NCBI GenBank assembly: GCA_036322855.1 | Contig: AP027924.1 | Span: forward strand, 943,635 to 1,007,634 | Source of the DNA: Improbicoccus pseudotrichonymphae | Lineage (GTDB): Bacteria > Bacillota > Clostridia > Oscillospirales > Acutalibacteraceae | Direction of reading: 5' to 3' | DNA: 64,000 nucleotides | Shown here: positions 14,865 through 25,539 of the stretch, in pieces | How the letters are laid out: each line of letters begins with the position of its first letter | Numbering within the stretch: position 1 is the stretch's first letter | Position numbers and translations under genes: made by a program | The notes under the pieces: generated by a model | What the model saw: the letters and a program-made list of their open reading frames with translations, nothing else | Databases searched by the model: none | Told to the model about the DNA's origin: nothing

Positions 14865-17087
14865 TTGTTGGCAATAGGCAGTATAAAAGATATGAGAAGG
14901 CGCTTGTTTTTTACTTTTTCTATATTTTTTGTCTCGTGTTTTTTGATACTTTCTGCTAAACTTATCTCTTTGCAAGTTATACAAAGTCATTTTCTTGAAC
15001 GCATGGCTTTGGAACAACAATTGGCGGACACAAAATTGAAAGCCAAAAGAGGAACTATTTACGACAGAAATTTTAATCCATTAGCTAAAAGTGCTACTGT
15101 TTGGAATGTGGTTTTGGAGCCTAATTCCATCAATAACGAAAATCGCGATTTAATTTGCAGTGGTTTGAGTGAAATTTTGGATATTGACGTGGAAAAAATA
15201 AGAAAATTGTCTCTAAAAAAAACTTTCTATAATATTGTCAAAAAAAAAATAGACTGCGATGTAAGAAATAAAATAATAGAGTTCAAGAATAAGAATAAAA
15301 TAACAAATGGAATAAGACTCATAGAAGACAACAAAAGGTATTATCCTTTTGGTTCTTTTGCATCGGTTACGCTTGGTTTTGTTGGTTCAGACGGACAAGG
15401 TCTTGCTGGATTAGAAGCCTATTACGAAAAATATTTAAAAGGCGAAGACGGAAGACTTGTCAGCGCAAAGAATGCGATTGGTACTGAAATGCCATATGAG
15501 TATGAACAAATGATTCCTTCGCAAGAAGGTTATAATTTAAGACTCACCATAGACAGTAATGTTCAACGTATTGTAGAAAAATGTTTGCACGAAGGCATAA
15601 AAATAAATAAAGTGCTGAATAGGGGTGTTGTCATTGTCATGGATGTGAAAGACGGAGAAATTCTCGCTTTGGCTGTTAAAGAAGATTTCGATCCGAATCA
15701 TCCATTTGAAGTATTTAGCGAATCTGATAAAATTTTAATTGAAAATGCTCCCGAAAACGAAAAAATAAAGCTAAAAAATGAAATTCTCTCCAAACAGTGG
15801 CGTAATAAGGCAATAAGCGATACCTATTATCCCGGTTCGGTATTTAAAATGATTATGGCTGCAATCGGATTTCAATTGAGATTAATTGATGAAAATTCAA
15901 GTTTTAATTGTGGTGGCGGAATACGCATAAGTGAACGCTCCCAATATATTAGGTGTCACAAGAGATTAGGTCATGGACCTCAAAATTTTGTAAAAGCTTT
16001 GTGCAACTCGTGCAATCCGGCGTTTATATCTCTTGGACAAAAAATTGGCACAGAAAAATTTTTTGAATTTTATGAAAATTTTGGTTTTCACGAACGCACA
16101 GGTATTGATTTGCCGGGCGAAGCAGGAGACATATTTTTTAGCACGAGCGGAAAAATGAGGCCAATTGACTTAGCCGTGGCATCAATAGGACAAAATTTCA
16201 GCATAACCGCCATACAGATGATTTGTGCCGCTTGCGCCATAGCCAACGGCGGAAACTTAGTTAAGCCGCATTTGGTTAAAGAAATTGTAGATAAAAACGG
16301 AAATATAATCAAAAGTTTTGATAAAACGCCGAAAAGAAATGTTATTTCAGGTGAAGTTGCGTCCAGAATTTTAAAAATGCTTGAACTTAATGCGATTAGC
16401 GGAGGTGCTAAAAATGCCTATGTGCCGGGTTTTAGAATCGCAGGTAAAACAGGAACTTCTGAAAAAATAGGATTAAGCACTCCAGGACATAAAGATTATA
16501 TTTCATCTTTTTGCGGTTTTGCTCCTGCCGATGATCCGAAAATTGCCATAATCATAATTTTGGATACCCCCAGAGGTAGTAGTTACTATGGCGGCCTAAT
16601 AGTTGCGCCTATTTTTGCAAGCATCGCTTCTTATATTTTGCCATACTTAGGTATTGAAAAAAAATATAGCGAAGAAGAAATGAAAAGATATATTACGAGT
16701 GTTCCGGATTTTCTTACAAAGAAAACTTATATAGCGCGCGAATTAGCAATTAATTCCGGGTTGGAACCTATAATTTTGGGGAAAGGAGAAAATATAATAT
16801 CTCAAATGCCGTCTGCTGGTGAATTGATTTCCAGAGGAAGTACCATTATTTTACATACGGAAAACTCAGATTCCGAAAAAGTTCGAGTTCCAAATTTTGT
16901 AGGTTTGAGCATAAAAGAAACAAAACAACTTGCGAAAAAAATGAAATTTAATATTAAAATAATTGGTTGTTACGATGAAAAATTATTTCCTGTTGCTTCT
17001 TCTCAATCAGTTAAACCGGGAGAATTTTTAATTATCGGATCAGTAATAGATGTTAAATTTGTTTCCAAAGAATCTGTTGGAGACTAA
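14865..17087 (+). CDS. spoVD: Class B penicillin-binding protein SpoVD with PASTA domains
   Basis: Transpeptidase for spore cortex (or septal) peptidoglycan. Order: N-terminal membrane anchor (LFFTFSIFFVSCFLILSAKL), dimerisation region with RGTIYDRNFNPLAKS, transpeptidase domain with the active serine in YYPGSVFKM, SCN in LCNSCNPAF, and KTGTS, then two C-terminal PASTA repeats (from VPDFLTKKTY and VPNFVGLSIKE). At 740 residues it has the length of SpoVD, and the PASTA repeats favour SpoVD over FtsI of other groups. GGAGGAAG lies four bases before TTG 14865. First gene of a spoVD-mraY-spoVE cluster. Confidence 0.92.
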   Translation: MLAIGSIKDMRRRLFFTFSIFFVSCFLILSAKLISLQVIQSHFLERMALEQQLADTKLKAKRGTIYDRNFNPLAKSATVWNVVLEPNSINNENRDLICSGLSEILDIDVEKIRKLSLKKTFYNIVKKKIDCDVRNKIIEFKNKNKITNGIRLIEDNKRYYPFGSFASVTLGFVGSDGQGLAGLEAYYEKYLKGEDGRLVSAKNAIGTEMPYEYEQMIPSQEGYNLRLTIDSNVQRIVEKCLHEGIKINKVLNRGVVIVMDVKDGEILALAVKEDFDPNHPFEVFSESDKILIENAPENEKIKLKNEILSKQWRNKAISDTYYPGSVFKMIMAAIGFQLRLIDENSSFNCGGGIRISERSQYIRCHKRLGHGPQNFVKALCNSCNPAFISLGQKIGTEKFFEFYENFGFHERTGIDLPGEAGDIFFSTSGKMRPIDLAVASIGQNFSITAIQMICAACAIANGGNLVKPHLVKEIVDKNGNIIKSFDKTPKRNVISGEVASRILKMLELNAISGGAKNAYVPGFRIAGKTGTSEKIGLSTPGHKDYISSFCGFAPADDPKIAIIIILDTPRGSSYYGGLIVAPIFASIASYILPYLGIEKKYSEEEMKRYITSVPDFLTKKTYIARELAINSGLEPIILGKGENIISQMPSAGELISRGSTIILHTENSDSEKVRVPNFVGLSIKETKQLAKKMKFNIKIIGCYDEKLFPVASSQSVKPGEFLIIGSVIDVKFVSKESVGD

Positions 17088-17102
17088 ATCGGAGGTTTAA
17101 AA

Positions 17103-18158
17103 ATGTTTGATTTTTTAAATTTATGGACATTATTTAATAGCATTACCATGTTAATTTCTTTTACAACAACGGTGGTTGTTGGCAAAATTTTAATTCAGGT
17201 TTTATCGAAATTAAAATATAGCCAATCGATACTGGAAATCGGTCCTTCTTGGCACAAAATTAAACAAGGAACCCCAACAATGGGCGGAATATCTTTGATT
17301 GTATCTGTGTTGGTTTCAAGTTTATTAATTCCTGCTTATTATCTTTTTTCAAACCTCAAAGACGTTGTTTTTTTTGAAAACAAAGTTGTAATAGTAAAAA
17401 TATTTGCCGGTTCGCTAATGTCTGTTCTTTTCGGCTTCATTGGTTTTGTTGATGATTTAACCAAAATAAGAAACAAAAAAAATTTAGGTCTGACTCCCAT
17501 TCAAAAATTAATTTTACAATTTTTAGTAAGCATTGTTTATTTGGGATTAATCTATACGAGCGAAATGTTTTATTCAAGTAGAATAAATACTTCAGTAAAT
17601 ATCCCGTTTTTAGGGAATTTAAATTTGGGTATTTTTTACTGGCCAATTTCCGCAATAGTGATTGTGGCCATAGTCAATGCGGTGAATCTTACGGACGGAA
17701 TTGACGGTTTGTGTTCAAGCATATCTTTTGTAGCAGGAATTGGGTTTATGTTCGCCGGAAGGCTTTTATTTATGTTCGGATTTTCTGTTTTGGGTGCGGC
17801 TTTGATAGGTTCGTGTTTGGGTTTTCTTGTATGGAATTTTCATCCGGCAAAGATTTTTATGGGTGATACGGGTTCGCTTTTTTTAGGCGGATTTATATGT
17901 TCGATCGGATTCGGAATGGGCAATATAAGCCTTTTGTTATTATTAAGCGCGGTGTATTTGATAGAAATGCTTTCTGTAATATTACAGGTGATTTATTTTA
18001 AAATTTCAAATGGCAAGAGATTATTTAAAATGAGCCCAATACATCATCATTTTGAAATGTCGGGTTTAAAAGAAACAAGAATTTGTTTAACATTTTCTTG
18101 TGTTGCAATTATTTTTACTTTAATTGCACTTTTCTTATTGATACATGGCATAATATAA
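17103..18158 (+). CDS. mraY: Phospho-MurNAc-pentapeptide transferase MraY
   Basis: Transfers phospho-MurNAc-pentapeptide from UDP to undecaprenyl phosphate, giving lipid I at the membrane. Ten membrane helices and the key motifs are present: GTPTMGGI, FVDDLTKIRNKKNLGL, NLTDGIDGL, FMGDTGSLFLGG and MSPIHHHFE. Full length (351 residues). It starts 15 bases after spoVD with a GGAGG site. In related organisms murE, murF or murD genes usually separate these cluster members; they are absent here. Confidence 0.96.
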   Translation: MFDFLNLWTLFNSITMLISFTTTVVVGKILIQVLSKLKYSQSILEIGPSWHKIKQGTPTMGGISLIVSVLVSSLLIPAYYLFSNLKDVVFFENKVVIVKIFAGSLMSVLFGFIGFVDDLTKIRNKKNLGLTPIQKLILQFLVSIVYLGLIYTSEMFYSSRINTSVNIPFLGNLNLGIFYWPISAIVIVAIVNAVNLTDGIDGLCSSISFVAGIGFMFAGRLLFMFGFSVLGAALIGSCLGFLVWNFHPAKIFMGDTGSLFLGGFICSIGFGMGNISLLLLLSAVYLIEMLSVILQVIYFKISNGKRLFKMSPIHHHFEMSGLKETRICLTFSCVAIIFTLIALFLLIHGII

Positions 18159-18173
18159 AGGAGTAGTTGGATT

Positions 18174-19406
18174 TTGGGATTTAGAAAACAGGAAAAATCA
18201 AATAAGATACCAATAATGTCTAAAAATTATGTGAAAAATAACGGGGTTGTTTTTCTTAAAAAAGCAAAAAAGCGCAAATTCAGTTTGAGTTTTTTTGCAC
18301 GCGGGAGCGGTGTGGATATGCCGTTTTTGCTCTTGGTGCTTTCACTTGTAACCATAGGCTTAATTATGATGTTTTCGGCAAGTTATCCGAATGCATATTA
18401 TCTTCATCACCAAAACAGTTTTTTCTTTATAAGAAATCAAGCAATATTTGCAGCTTTTGGTTTGGTTAGCATGTTTTTTATGTCTAAATTCAACTATGAA
18501 AATTTTAGATCTTTATCTAAGCTACTTGTTATTATTTCTTTTGTTTTATTGAGTTTAGTACTTGTTATGCCACCTATAAACGGCGTGAGGAGATGGTTTC
18601 AATTAGGTCCTATTGGTTTTCAAGCGTCAGAAGTTACCAAATTTGCTTTAACCACGATATTTGCGTATTTAATAGATAAAAATTTTGACAAAATGAATAG
18701 TATAAAGTATGGTATACTCCCATTTTCTATGATTCTAATTCCTACCATTATTTTACTTGCTCTGGAACCACATATTTCTTGTAGTGTGATTATTACTTTG
18801 CTGGCTGGATGTTTGCTTTTTATAGGCGGTGTTAAACTACGTTGGTTTTTGATAGTTTTGGGAATAATCGCTGCAGGTGTTTTGTATCTGGTTTTGTTTA
18901 CTGATAGATTAACATATGCAAATCATAGGATTTCCGGATGGTTAGATCCTTTTAACGCGCCGGAAGGCGTTGATACTTGGCAGACGCGCCAAGGTTTATA
19001 TGCAATAGGTTCGGGCAAAATTTTTGGTTTGGGGCTTGGAAATTCAAAACAAAAATTTTTATATATACCAGAGCCGCAAAATGACTTTATATTCGCCGTT
19101 GTTTGTGAAGAATTAGGATTATTCGGTGCTTTGATTATATTAATTATTTTTGCTTCTTTGATATGGCGTGGTATCATAATCGCCATAAAAGCAAAAAACC
19201 GATTTGCTTCTGTTCTATGTGCTGGCCTCATATTGCAAGTAGGATTACAAACAATACTTAATATAGCCGTAGTAACAAACACTATACCGAATACAGGAAT
19301 AAGTTTACCGTTTTTCAGCTACGGAGGAACTTCGCTTTTGATGCTTTTGACTCAAATGGGAATAATTCTTTCTATTTCGCGTGATGCTAAAATTGAAAAA
19401 AGTTAA
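18174..19406 (+). CDS. spoVE: SEDS glycosyltransferase SpoVE/FtsW
   Basis: Peptidoglycan polymerase of the SEDS family, partner of a class B PBP such as the SpoVD encoded two genes upstream. Ten membrane helices and family motifs: MMFSASYPNAY, NGVRRWFQLGPIGFQASE, WQTRQGLYAIGSGKIFGLGLGNSKQK, PEPQNDFIFAVVCEELG and PNTGISLPFFSYGGTSL. TTG 18174 follows AAGGAG by ten bases. FtsW of vegetative division has the same motifs, so SpoVE or FtsW cannot be separated by sequence alone. The pairing with SpoVD favours SpoVE, or a single shared protein. Confidence 0.9.
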   Translation: MGFRKQEKSNKIPIMSKNYVKNNGVVFLKKAKKRKFSLSFFARGSGVDMPFLLLVLSLVTIGLIMMFSASYPNAYYLHHQNSFFFIRNQAIFAAFGLVSMFFMSKFNYENFRSLSKLLVIISFVLLSLVLVMPPINGVRRWFQLGPIGFQASEVTKFALTTIFAYLIDKNFDKMNSIKYGILPFSMILIPTIILLALEPHISCSVIITLLAGCLLFIGGVKLRWFLIVLGIIAAGVLYLVLFTDRLTYANHRISGWLDPFNAPEGVDTWQTRQGLYAIGSGKIFGLGLGNSKQKFLYIPEPQNDFIFAVVCEELGLFGALIILIIFASLIWRGIIIAIKAKNRFASVLCAGLILQVGLQTILNIAVVTNTIPNTGISLPFFSYGGTSLLMLLTQMGIILSISRDAKIEKS

Positions 19407-19559
19407 AGCCTTAAAATTTTGAATCGCTTATGTCCAACATGAAAATGGTTTCGTTTGAGATTTATTTTGTCGCTAGATTTTACCATATGTGCCTTATAAA
19501 AGGTGTATGCTTAAAGAAGCTATGTTGAATCATGTTATTAACATGAATAGCGGGGCATA

Positions 19560-19870
19560 TAGCGTCTTGGGTTTTACGTAGTTTTCTTCTGCAAAAATCT
19601 TAATCCAATTGAAAATTGACCTAACGTTTGCCTTAAAAATTTAGCAATTATGCGCATTGAAAGTCCATGACAATACAGCCAAACTGCCATTAATTTCATC
19701 TCTTTTGATTTGTCTTTTTCCTCGTTGGTACAAATCTACAATTACGCTCTTTACATAAATAACGTTGTTCTCCGCTTATAAATTCAGCTTTTACTTGCTT
19801 TTCGCCGCCGCATTTTTTTCAATACAATATTACCAGCTTTCTTTTGAATAACATCATATTAAACTATAGC
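19560..19870 (-). pseudogene. IS1-family transposase remnant (zinc-ribbon and helix-turn-helix part)
   Basis: On the minus strand fragments read KKCGGEKQVKAEFISGEQRY and KERNCRFVPTRKK, then, in another frame, MKLMAVWLYCHGLSMRIIAKFLRQT, matching the N-terminal half of IS1-type transposases. Frameshifts and stops interrupt it. The surrounding gap (19407-20604) holds no intact gene. A further open stretch at 20026-20223 (minus) I could not assign. Confidence 0.7.
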
Positions 19871-20604
19871 TAATTTAATAACACTTTCGACAAAATCTGT
19901 TAAAGACAAAATTGAATTTTTAGGAATGATTCTGTCTATTAATGAAATTGCTGCTTTTCTTTTATTACATGGAAATTTGTTCCATTTTGCGCAACGTCGC
20001 AAATTGTAACAGTATGAAATTGCGGTTATGTGGATTTTTTGTATCTTTCATATTTTTCCATCAATTCCGGATATCTTGGAAGTTCTCCATGTGTTACGTC
20101 TATTTCTAGTGTTTTATAGCCTTGTAATTTTTTCACTTGGGGTTGATAAATTTCAGCATTTCTTCGTAGTATATTGTATTTGACTTTCATGCTGTGCAAT
20201 CGCCAAAAGCATAACATTAACATCTAAATTTTTAAAAATGTTCTTTATCAAAATCTAAATTCGCTTTTTATTATTACTAAAGTGAAAAAAATACTGTTTC
20301 AAAATCTAATTTTTCTTTCTTGAGAAGTCAGATAGCTCTTTGATTTATGATATTATACGAGCTCCTGTTCATTTGCTTTATTTTTGATTGTTGAATAATT
20401 TATATAACTTTTTTCATTTCATGTCACCGCAATATTTATATCATTTTTCTTATCTGAATGATATTGATGCTCTATACGAATAAGCTCTAATCAATTTGCT
20501 TGACATGAATTCCTAAATAAATTCCAACTTTCGTAACTTGCCATATAAAATTTCATAAAAATAATACAAAAATTATGTTTATTTTAGTAAATATATCAAA
20601 AATA

Positions 20605-23600
20605 TCAAAAAAATGAAATTTGATTACTCTCTTGCAAATTTAACATTCGAGAGGTTTTAAGTAGTTCGGTTATGGTTTTGTTTATTCCTGTTCGTTGGCG
20701 TAAATCATCCATGGATATGAATTTACCATGTTCTCTTTCTTTTTGTATGCTTTGCGCAACGGCATCCCCGAGCCCTGAAAACGAAACCAGCGGTAATCTT
20801 ATTTTATTATCTTCTACCAAAAATTTTTTGGCATGGGATTTATAAATGTCTACAGGTAAAAATTCAATCTTTCTTGCATATATTTCTGATAAAATTTGTA
20901 ATGTCGAAATACTTGCTCTTTCTTTTATACTTGCCTCTTTTCCCTTTTTTTCAATGCTTACAAGTCTTCTGACTATTTCATCCTTCCCTTTCATAACAAG
21001 TTGGCCATCTACATCTTCACCATGAGCACTCAAAAAGGCAACATAATACTCAAGTGGTCTGTAAACTTTATACCAAGCAAACCTGAGTGTGGCGATAACA
21101 TAAGCCACCGCATGAGCTTTCGGAAACATATATTTAATTTTTAAACAAGAATTTATATACCAATCAGGTACATTATGATCTTTTAAATTTTTTATGTCTT
21201 CTTTGGTAAATTTAGACATAGCTTGACCCTTTCTGACAATTTCAGTAATTTTAAATGCAGTTTTTTTGTCTATTCCTTTGGAAATTAAATAAACCATGAT
21301 ATTATCCCTTGTTCCGATAACTTGCGAAATATCACATGTTTTGTTTTTTATGAGTTCGCGCGCATTGCCATTCCAAACATCTGTTCCATGGGAAAGACCA
21401 GAGATCTGCACTAAATCTGCAAATGTTTTCGGTTTGGATTCTATAAGCATTTGTCTGACAAAAGAAGTGCCCATTTCCGGTAGAGAAAATGTGGCAACTT
21501 TAGAATCAATTTCTTCCGGTGTTACTCCTATTGCTTTTGTAGACGTAAATAAAGACATAACTTTTGGATCGCTCATATCCACTTGATTGACCGGAATGCC
21601 GGTAAGTTCTTCGAGATACTTATATGTCGTCGGGACATCGTGCCCAAGTTCATCGAGTTTACATATGGTGTCGTGAATGGAATGAAAATCAAAATGGGTT
21701 GTTATACTTTCGGACATTTGATCGTTTGCGGGTTTTTGAACAGGACAAAAATCATAAATTTCCATATTAGAAGGCACGATAATCATTCCACCGGGATGTT
21801 GACCTGTCGTTCTTTTAATGCCGGTACAACCGAGAATTAAACGTCTCTGTTCTGAACTGCTGATGTTGACATTGTTTTCTTCTATGACTTTTCTAATAAA
21901 TCCTTTACTTGTCTTTTCTGCTATAGTAGCTATAGTTCCAGCTCTGAAAACATTAGTTTTGCCAAATATTTCTTCTGTATATTTATGGGCTTTAGATTGA
22001 TATTCTCCCGAAAAATTAAGGTCAATATCCGGTGTTTTTTCGCCATCGAAACCAAGAAATGTTTCGAAAGGAATGTCATGGCCATCTCTCGAATAGTCAG
22101 AACCACATTCTGGGCATTTTTTTTTAGGCAAATCAAAACCGGATAAATACGAGCCATCTGTAAAAAATTCACTTTTTTTACATTTTAGACATATGTAATG
22201 CGGTTTTAACGGGTTTACCTCGGAAATTCCTGAAATATTTGCTACAAATGATGAGCCGACAGAACCACGAGACCCAACTAAATACCCGTTTTTTTCAGAA
22301 TTCTCAACCAACTTTTTAGCAACTATATACAAAACAGAATAACCATGTTTTGTTATCGACTCTAATTCTTTATCTAATCTTTTGGAAATAATTTCCGGAA
22401 GGTTTTCCCCATATTTTTCTTTGGAATTTTCAGTTACAACTTTTATTAATTCTTCTCGTGCGCCCGGTATCTCCGGAGGATAAACTCCCGAAGGTATTGG
22501 ATCTATGTTTTCGATCATGTTTTGTATTTTTTGAGTATTGGTTACAACAACCTCATAGGCCTTTTCTTCGCCTAAATATAGAAATTCATCAATCATTTCC
22601 TGAGTAGTTCTGAAAAAAAGCGGAGCTTGATTCATACCATCTTTGTAACCCTGGGCAAGCATTAATGCCCACCTGAATTTATAATCTTGTGGATCTAAAA
22701 AATGTACGTCCCCGGTTGCAACTACCGGTATATTTAATATTTCACCCAACTCAACAATTTTTTTGTTAAATTCCTGCAATTGTTCTTTGCCGCCGGAAAT
22801 CAAATTTTCTCTGATCATGAATTCGTTATTGCCAATTGGCTGTATTTCGAGATAATCATAGAATTTAGCAATCTCCTTCAATTTTTCCATCGGTTGCCCA
22901 TTAACAACGGCTTTAAATAATTCTCCAGACTCACAAGCGGAACCAATCAATAATCCCTCTCTATGACTTATGAGTTCAGATTTTGGTATTCGAGGTTTTT
23001 TATAAAAATAATTTAAATGAGAAAGCGAAATTAACTTATAGAGATTTTTAAGCCCTATTTTATTTTTGACTAATATCGTCTGATGAAATGCAAATTCTTT
23101 TTTTATGTCTATTTTTTTAAACAAATCGGATAATTTTTTGTCGTAACCTAAATTGCTAACGTTTGCGTTTTGAATTAATTTTAAAAATATAAAAGCTAAA
23201 ATCTTGGCATCGTCGCAGGCTCTGTGGGCTTTAAATTCGGGCAAATTAAAAAATTTAGCAACTGTTCCCAATTTATAATTTTTAATAATATCTATTTGTG
23301 ATTTACAAAATGGTATCGTATCTATAATTTTATGTTCAAATTTTATATTGTATTTTTTAAGAGCTGCATTTAAAAAAGCGTCATCGAAAGATGCATTATG
23401 AGCAACCAAAATTGCATCTTTACCGCAAAAATCTACAAATTTTCGTATGGTCTCCTCTTCCGATGGCGCATCAGCCAACATGCTTTCTGTTATACCGGTA
23501 AGCTCAGTTATTTTCATGGGCAGAGGTATCTCGTTCTTTACAAAAGATTGAAATTTAATAGTTTTTTCTTCGCTTTCGAATATATTTATTTTACCTGAAA

Positions 23601-24621
23601 TATGATCTTTAATATTACTAATACAAACTGCGCCTATTTCAATAATCTGATCGTTTTGTGCGCTAAATCCGGTAGTTTCAACATCAAAACATACGTAATT
23701 TGAATCGATTTTTATACTTTGAGCATCTTTATTTAGGTCTTCTATATCATTTACAAAATAATTTTCTACTCCATAAATTACTTTAAAATCGACCCGACCA
23801 TATTTCTTTTTAATACTGTTAACGGTGTTCATGGCGTCGGGGAATGCCTGCACAACACCGTGATCTGTTATGGCTATGGCCTTGTGACCCCACTTGTAGG
23901 CGCGGTTTATTATTTCTTTTACATTCGATATTCCGTCCATGGCCGACATAGAAGTATGCGTGTGTAACTCTATGCGTTTAACATCGCAATTGTCTTCATT
24001 TTCGTCTTCGGATATAAGATTAATATCGGTAGGTGTTATAATTAATTCTTTTTCGAAATCATCATAGGAAGCAGTGCCTTTTACAATAATAACTTTATTT
24101 TTTTCAAGCTTTGAAAATAAACCAAAGCTTCTGGCATTGCCATTATTTTTATACATCTTGATACTTATTGAATCTATATAGTCGGTTATTCTGACGACGC
24201 AGACAACAAAATTCTTAATAGCCCTCACGGATACTTCAAATATCTTCCCGGCAACAACAATTCTTCCTTCTTTTTCAACATCTCTCGCATATAAAAAATT
24301 CTCTGATATAACATTGCCAAAAACAACTTCTTTGTCGTTGGCTACAACTCTCAAAATCGGCTCTTTTGTCTTAGATTCTGATTTTGTTTTTGTTTCTTCT
24401 TTTGATGATACATCGACCGTTACAAGACTTAAATCCAGCACTTTTTTTATATCGTTTTCAATATCTTTAATTTCATTTTCATTGATTTTTTCATAACTGT
24501 GTAATTTTAAATTCAAAGTTCTTGACGATTTTTCTACTTTGATAGACGCTATCAAGCATTCTTCAAGGTTATCATATGTTTTTTTTAAATATTTAGAGAA
24601 AAAACTATTAAATTTTACCAT
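20605..24621 (-). CDS. polC: DNA polymerase III alpha subunit, PolC type
   Basis: Replicative polymerase of low-GC Gram-positives, 1338 residues. Domains in order: N-terminal region, OB fold, PHP domain (ELHTHTSMSAMDG, AITDHGVVQAFPD) split by an inserted DEDDh proofreading exonuclease (CFDVETTGFSAQNDQIIEIG, HNASFDDAF, HRACDDAKIL), then the polymerase core with GSRGSVGSSFVA, a zinc-binding CLKCKK/CPECGS pair, catalytic PDIDLNFSGEYQ, FRAGTIATIAEKT and TGQHPGGM. The C-terminal fingers region contains FPKAHAVAYV. Full length and intact. It begins eight bases after rpe, so the two are probably cotranscribed. Confidence 0.97.
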   Translation of the reverse strand: MVKFNSFFSKYLKKTYDNLEECLIASIKVEKSSRTLNLKLHSYEKINENEIKDIENDIKKVLDLSLVTVDVSSKEETKTKSESKTKEPILRVVANDKEVVFGNVISENFLYARDVEKEGRIVVAGKIFEVSVRAIKNFVVCVVRITDYIDSISIKMYKNNGNARSFGLFSKLEKNKVIIVKGTASYDDFEKELIITPTDINLISEDENEDNCDVKRIELHTHTSMSAMDGISNVKEIINRAYKWGHKAIAITDHGVVQAFPDAMNTVNSIKKKYGRVDFKVIYGVENYFVNDIEDLNKDAQSIKIDSNYVCFDVETTGFSAQNDQIIEIGAVCISNIKDHISGKINIFESEEKTIKFQSFVKNEIPLPMKITELTGITESMLADAPSEEETIRKFVDFCGKDAILVAHNASFDDAFLNAALKKYNIKFEHKIIDTIPFCKSQIDIIKNYKLGTVAKFFNLPEFKAHRACDDAKILAFIFLKLIQNANVSNLGYDKKLSDLFKKIDIKKEFAFHQTILVKNKIGLKNLYKLISLSHLNYFYKKPRIPKSELISHREGLLIGSACESGELFKAVVNGQPMEKLKEIAKFYDYLEIQPIGNNEFMIRENLISGGKEQLQEFNKKIVELGEILNIPVVATGDVHFLDPQDYKFRWALMLAQGYKDGMNQAPLFFRTTQEMIDEFLYLGEEKAYEVVVTNTQKIQNMIENIDPIPSGVYPPEIPGAREELIKVVTENSKEKYGENLPEIISKRLDKELESITKHGYSVLYIVAKKLVENSEKNGYLVGSRGSVGSSFVANISGISEVNPLKPHYICLKCKKSEFFTDGSYLSGFDLPKKKCPECGSDYSRDGHDIPFETFLGFDGEKTPDIDLNFSGEYQSKAHKYTEEIFGKTNVFRAGTIATIAEKTSKGFIRKVIEENNVNISSSEQRRLILGCTGIKRTTGQHPGGMIIVPSNMEIYDFCPVQKPANDQMSESITTHFDFHSIHDTICKLDELGHDVPTTYKYLEELTGIPVNQVDMSDPKVMSLFTSTKAIGVTPEEIDSKVATFSLPEMGTSFVRQMLIESKPKTFADLVQISGLSHGTDVWNGNARELIKNKTCDISQVIGTRDNIMVYLISKGIDKKTAFKITEIVRKGQAMSKFTKEDIKNLKDHNVPDWYINSCLKIKYMFPKAHAVAYVIATLRFAWYKVYRPLEYYVAFLSAHGEDVDGQLVMKGKDEIVRRLVSIEKKGKEASIKERASISTLQILSEIYARKIEFLPVDIYKSHAKKFLVEDNKIRLPLVSFSGLGDAVAQSIQKEREHGKFISMDDLRQRTGINKTITELLKTSRMLNLQESNQISFF

Positions 24622-24628
24622 GTTATAC

Positions 24629-25276
24629 CTATATCTTATGTATGATCTCTATTTGTTTTTTAAAATCTGAAGAATTTAAAACAAATGTCCCTGCCACACA
24701 AATATCTACTCCTAAATTTTTACAAATTAAAGCGGTTTTCTCGTTAATCCCGCCGTCTACTTCAATGATAATATCTTTGTTAATAATTTCAATTTTCTTT
24801 TTTAGTTTTTTGATTTTCTCAATCTGATTTTCGATGAATTTTTGTCCACCAAAACCGGGTTCAACCGTCATTACTAAAATAATGTCCAAGAGGTCAAAAA
24901 AAAACGGATACAATAAATCTAAATTAGTTTTAGGCTTGATTGCAACTCCAACTTTCTTATTAAATTTTTTAACATATTTTATACATTCGAGAATATTTGA
25001 ATTTGATTCTAAATGAAATATTAGAATATCCACTCCGCAATCTAGGTAATCATTAATATACTTAAATGGTTCGACAATCATTAAATGAACTTCGAATTCG
25101 ATTTTGGTAACATTTCTGACGGATTTAATAATACTTGGCCCGAAAGATATATTGGGAACGAATCTCCCGTCCATTACATCAAAATGAAATAAATCGGTGC
25201 CTGATTTATCCAAATTCAAAATTTGCGAACCAAGATTCGAAAAATCACACGATAATATAGAAGTTGAAACTTTCAA
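24629..25276 (-). CDS. rpe: Ribulose-phosphate 3-epimerase
   Basis: Interconverts ribulose 5-phosphate and xylulose 5-phosphate in the pentose phosphate pathway, in the cytosol. TIM-barrel motifs are clear: STSILSCDFSNLG, FHFDVMDGRFVPNISFGP, FEVHLMIVEP, VMTVEPGFGGQKF, EVDGGINEKTA and CVAGTFVLNS. Metal ligands (two His and two Asp) are all in place. The length (215 residues) is normal. The start is TTG 25276 with AGGA about ten bases upstream. It is first in a two-gene leftward unit with polC. Confidence 0.95.
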   Translation of the reverse strand: MKVSTSILSCDFSNLGSQILNLDKSGTDLFHFDVMDGRFVPNISFGPSIIKSVRNVTKIEFEVHLMIVEPFKYINDYLDCGVDILIFHLESNSNILECIKYVKKFNKKVGVAIKPKTNLDLLYPFFFDLLDIILVMTVEPGFGGQKFIENQIEKIKKLKKKIEIINKDIIIEVDGGINEKTALICKNLGVDICVAGTFVLNSSDFKKQIEIIHKI

Positions 25277-25539
25277 ATTTAATAAATCCTTATAAAAATT
25301 AATACAACCAGATAATCAAGATTTTAACCTATATTATCTATTTTTCAATAATTAAGTTATTAAGTATAAATCTAACTTTTATATTAAAATTAACATTTTT
25401 TATTAAAAAAATTTTACTTTTTTATGAAAATATTATAAAATGTTAACATACAAAATTTTAATTTAAATTTTGTATTAGTTTAAACAAAACGTTTATTTAA
25501 AAAATTAAACTAAAATATTTTTAACGAAGGTGAAATAAA

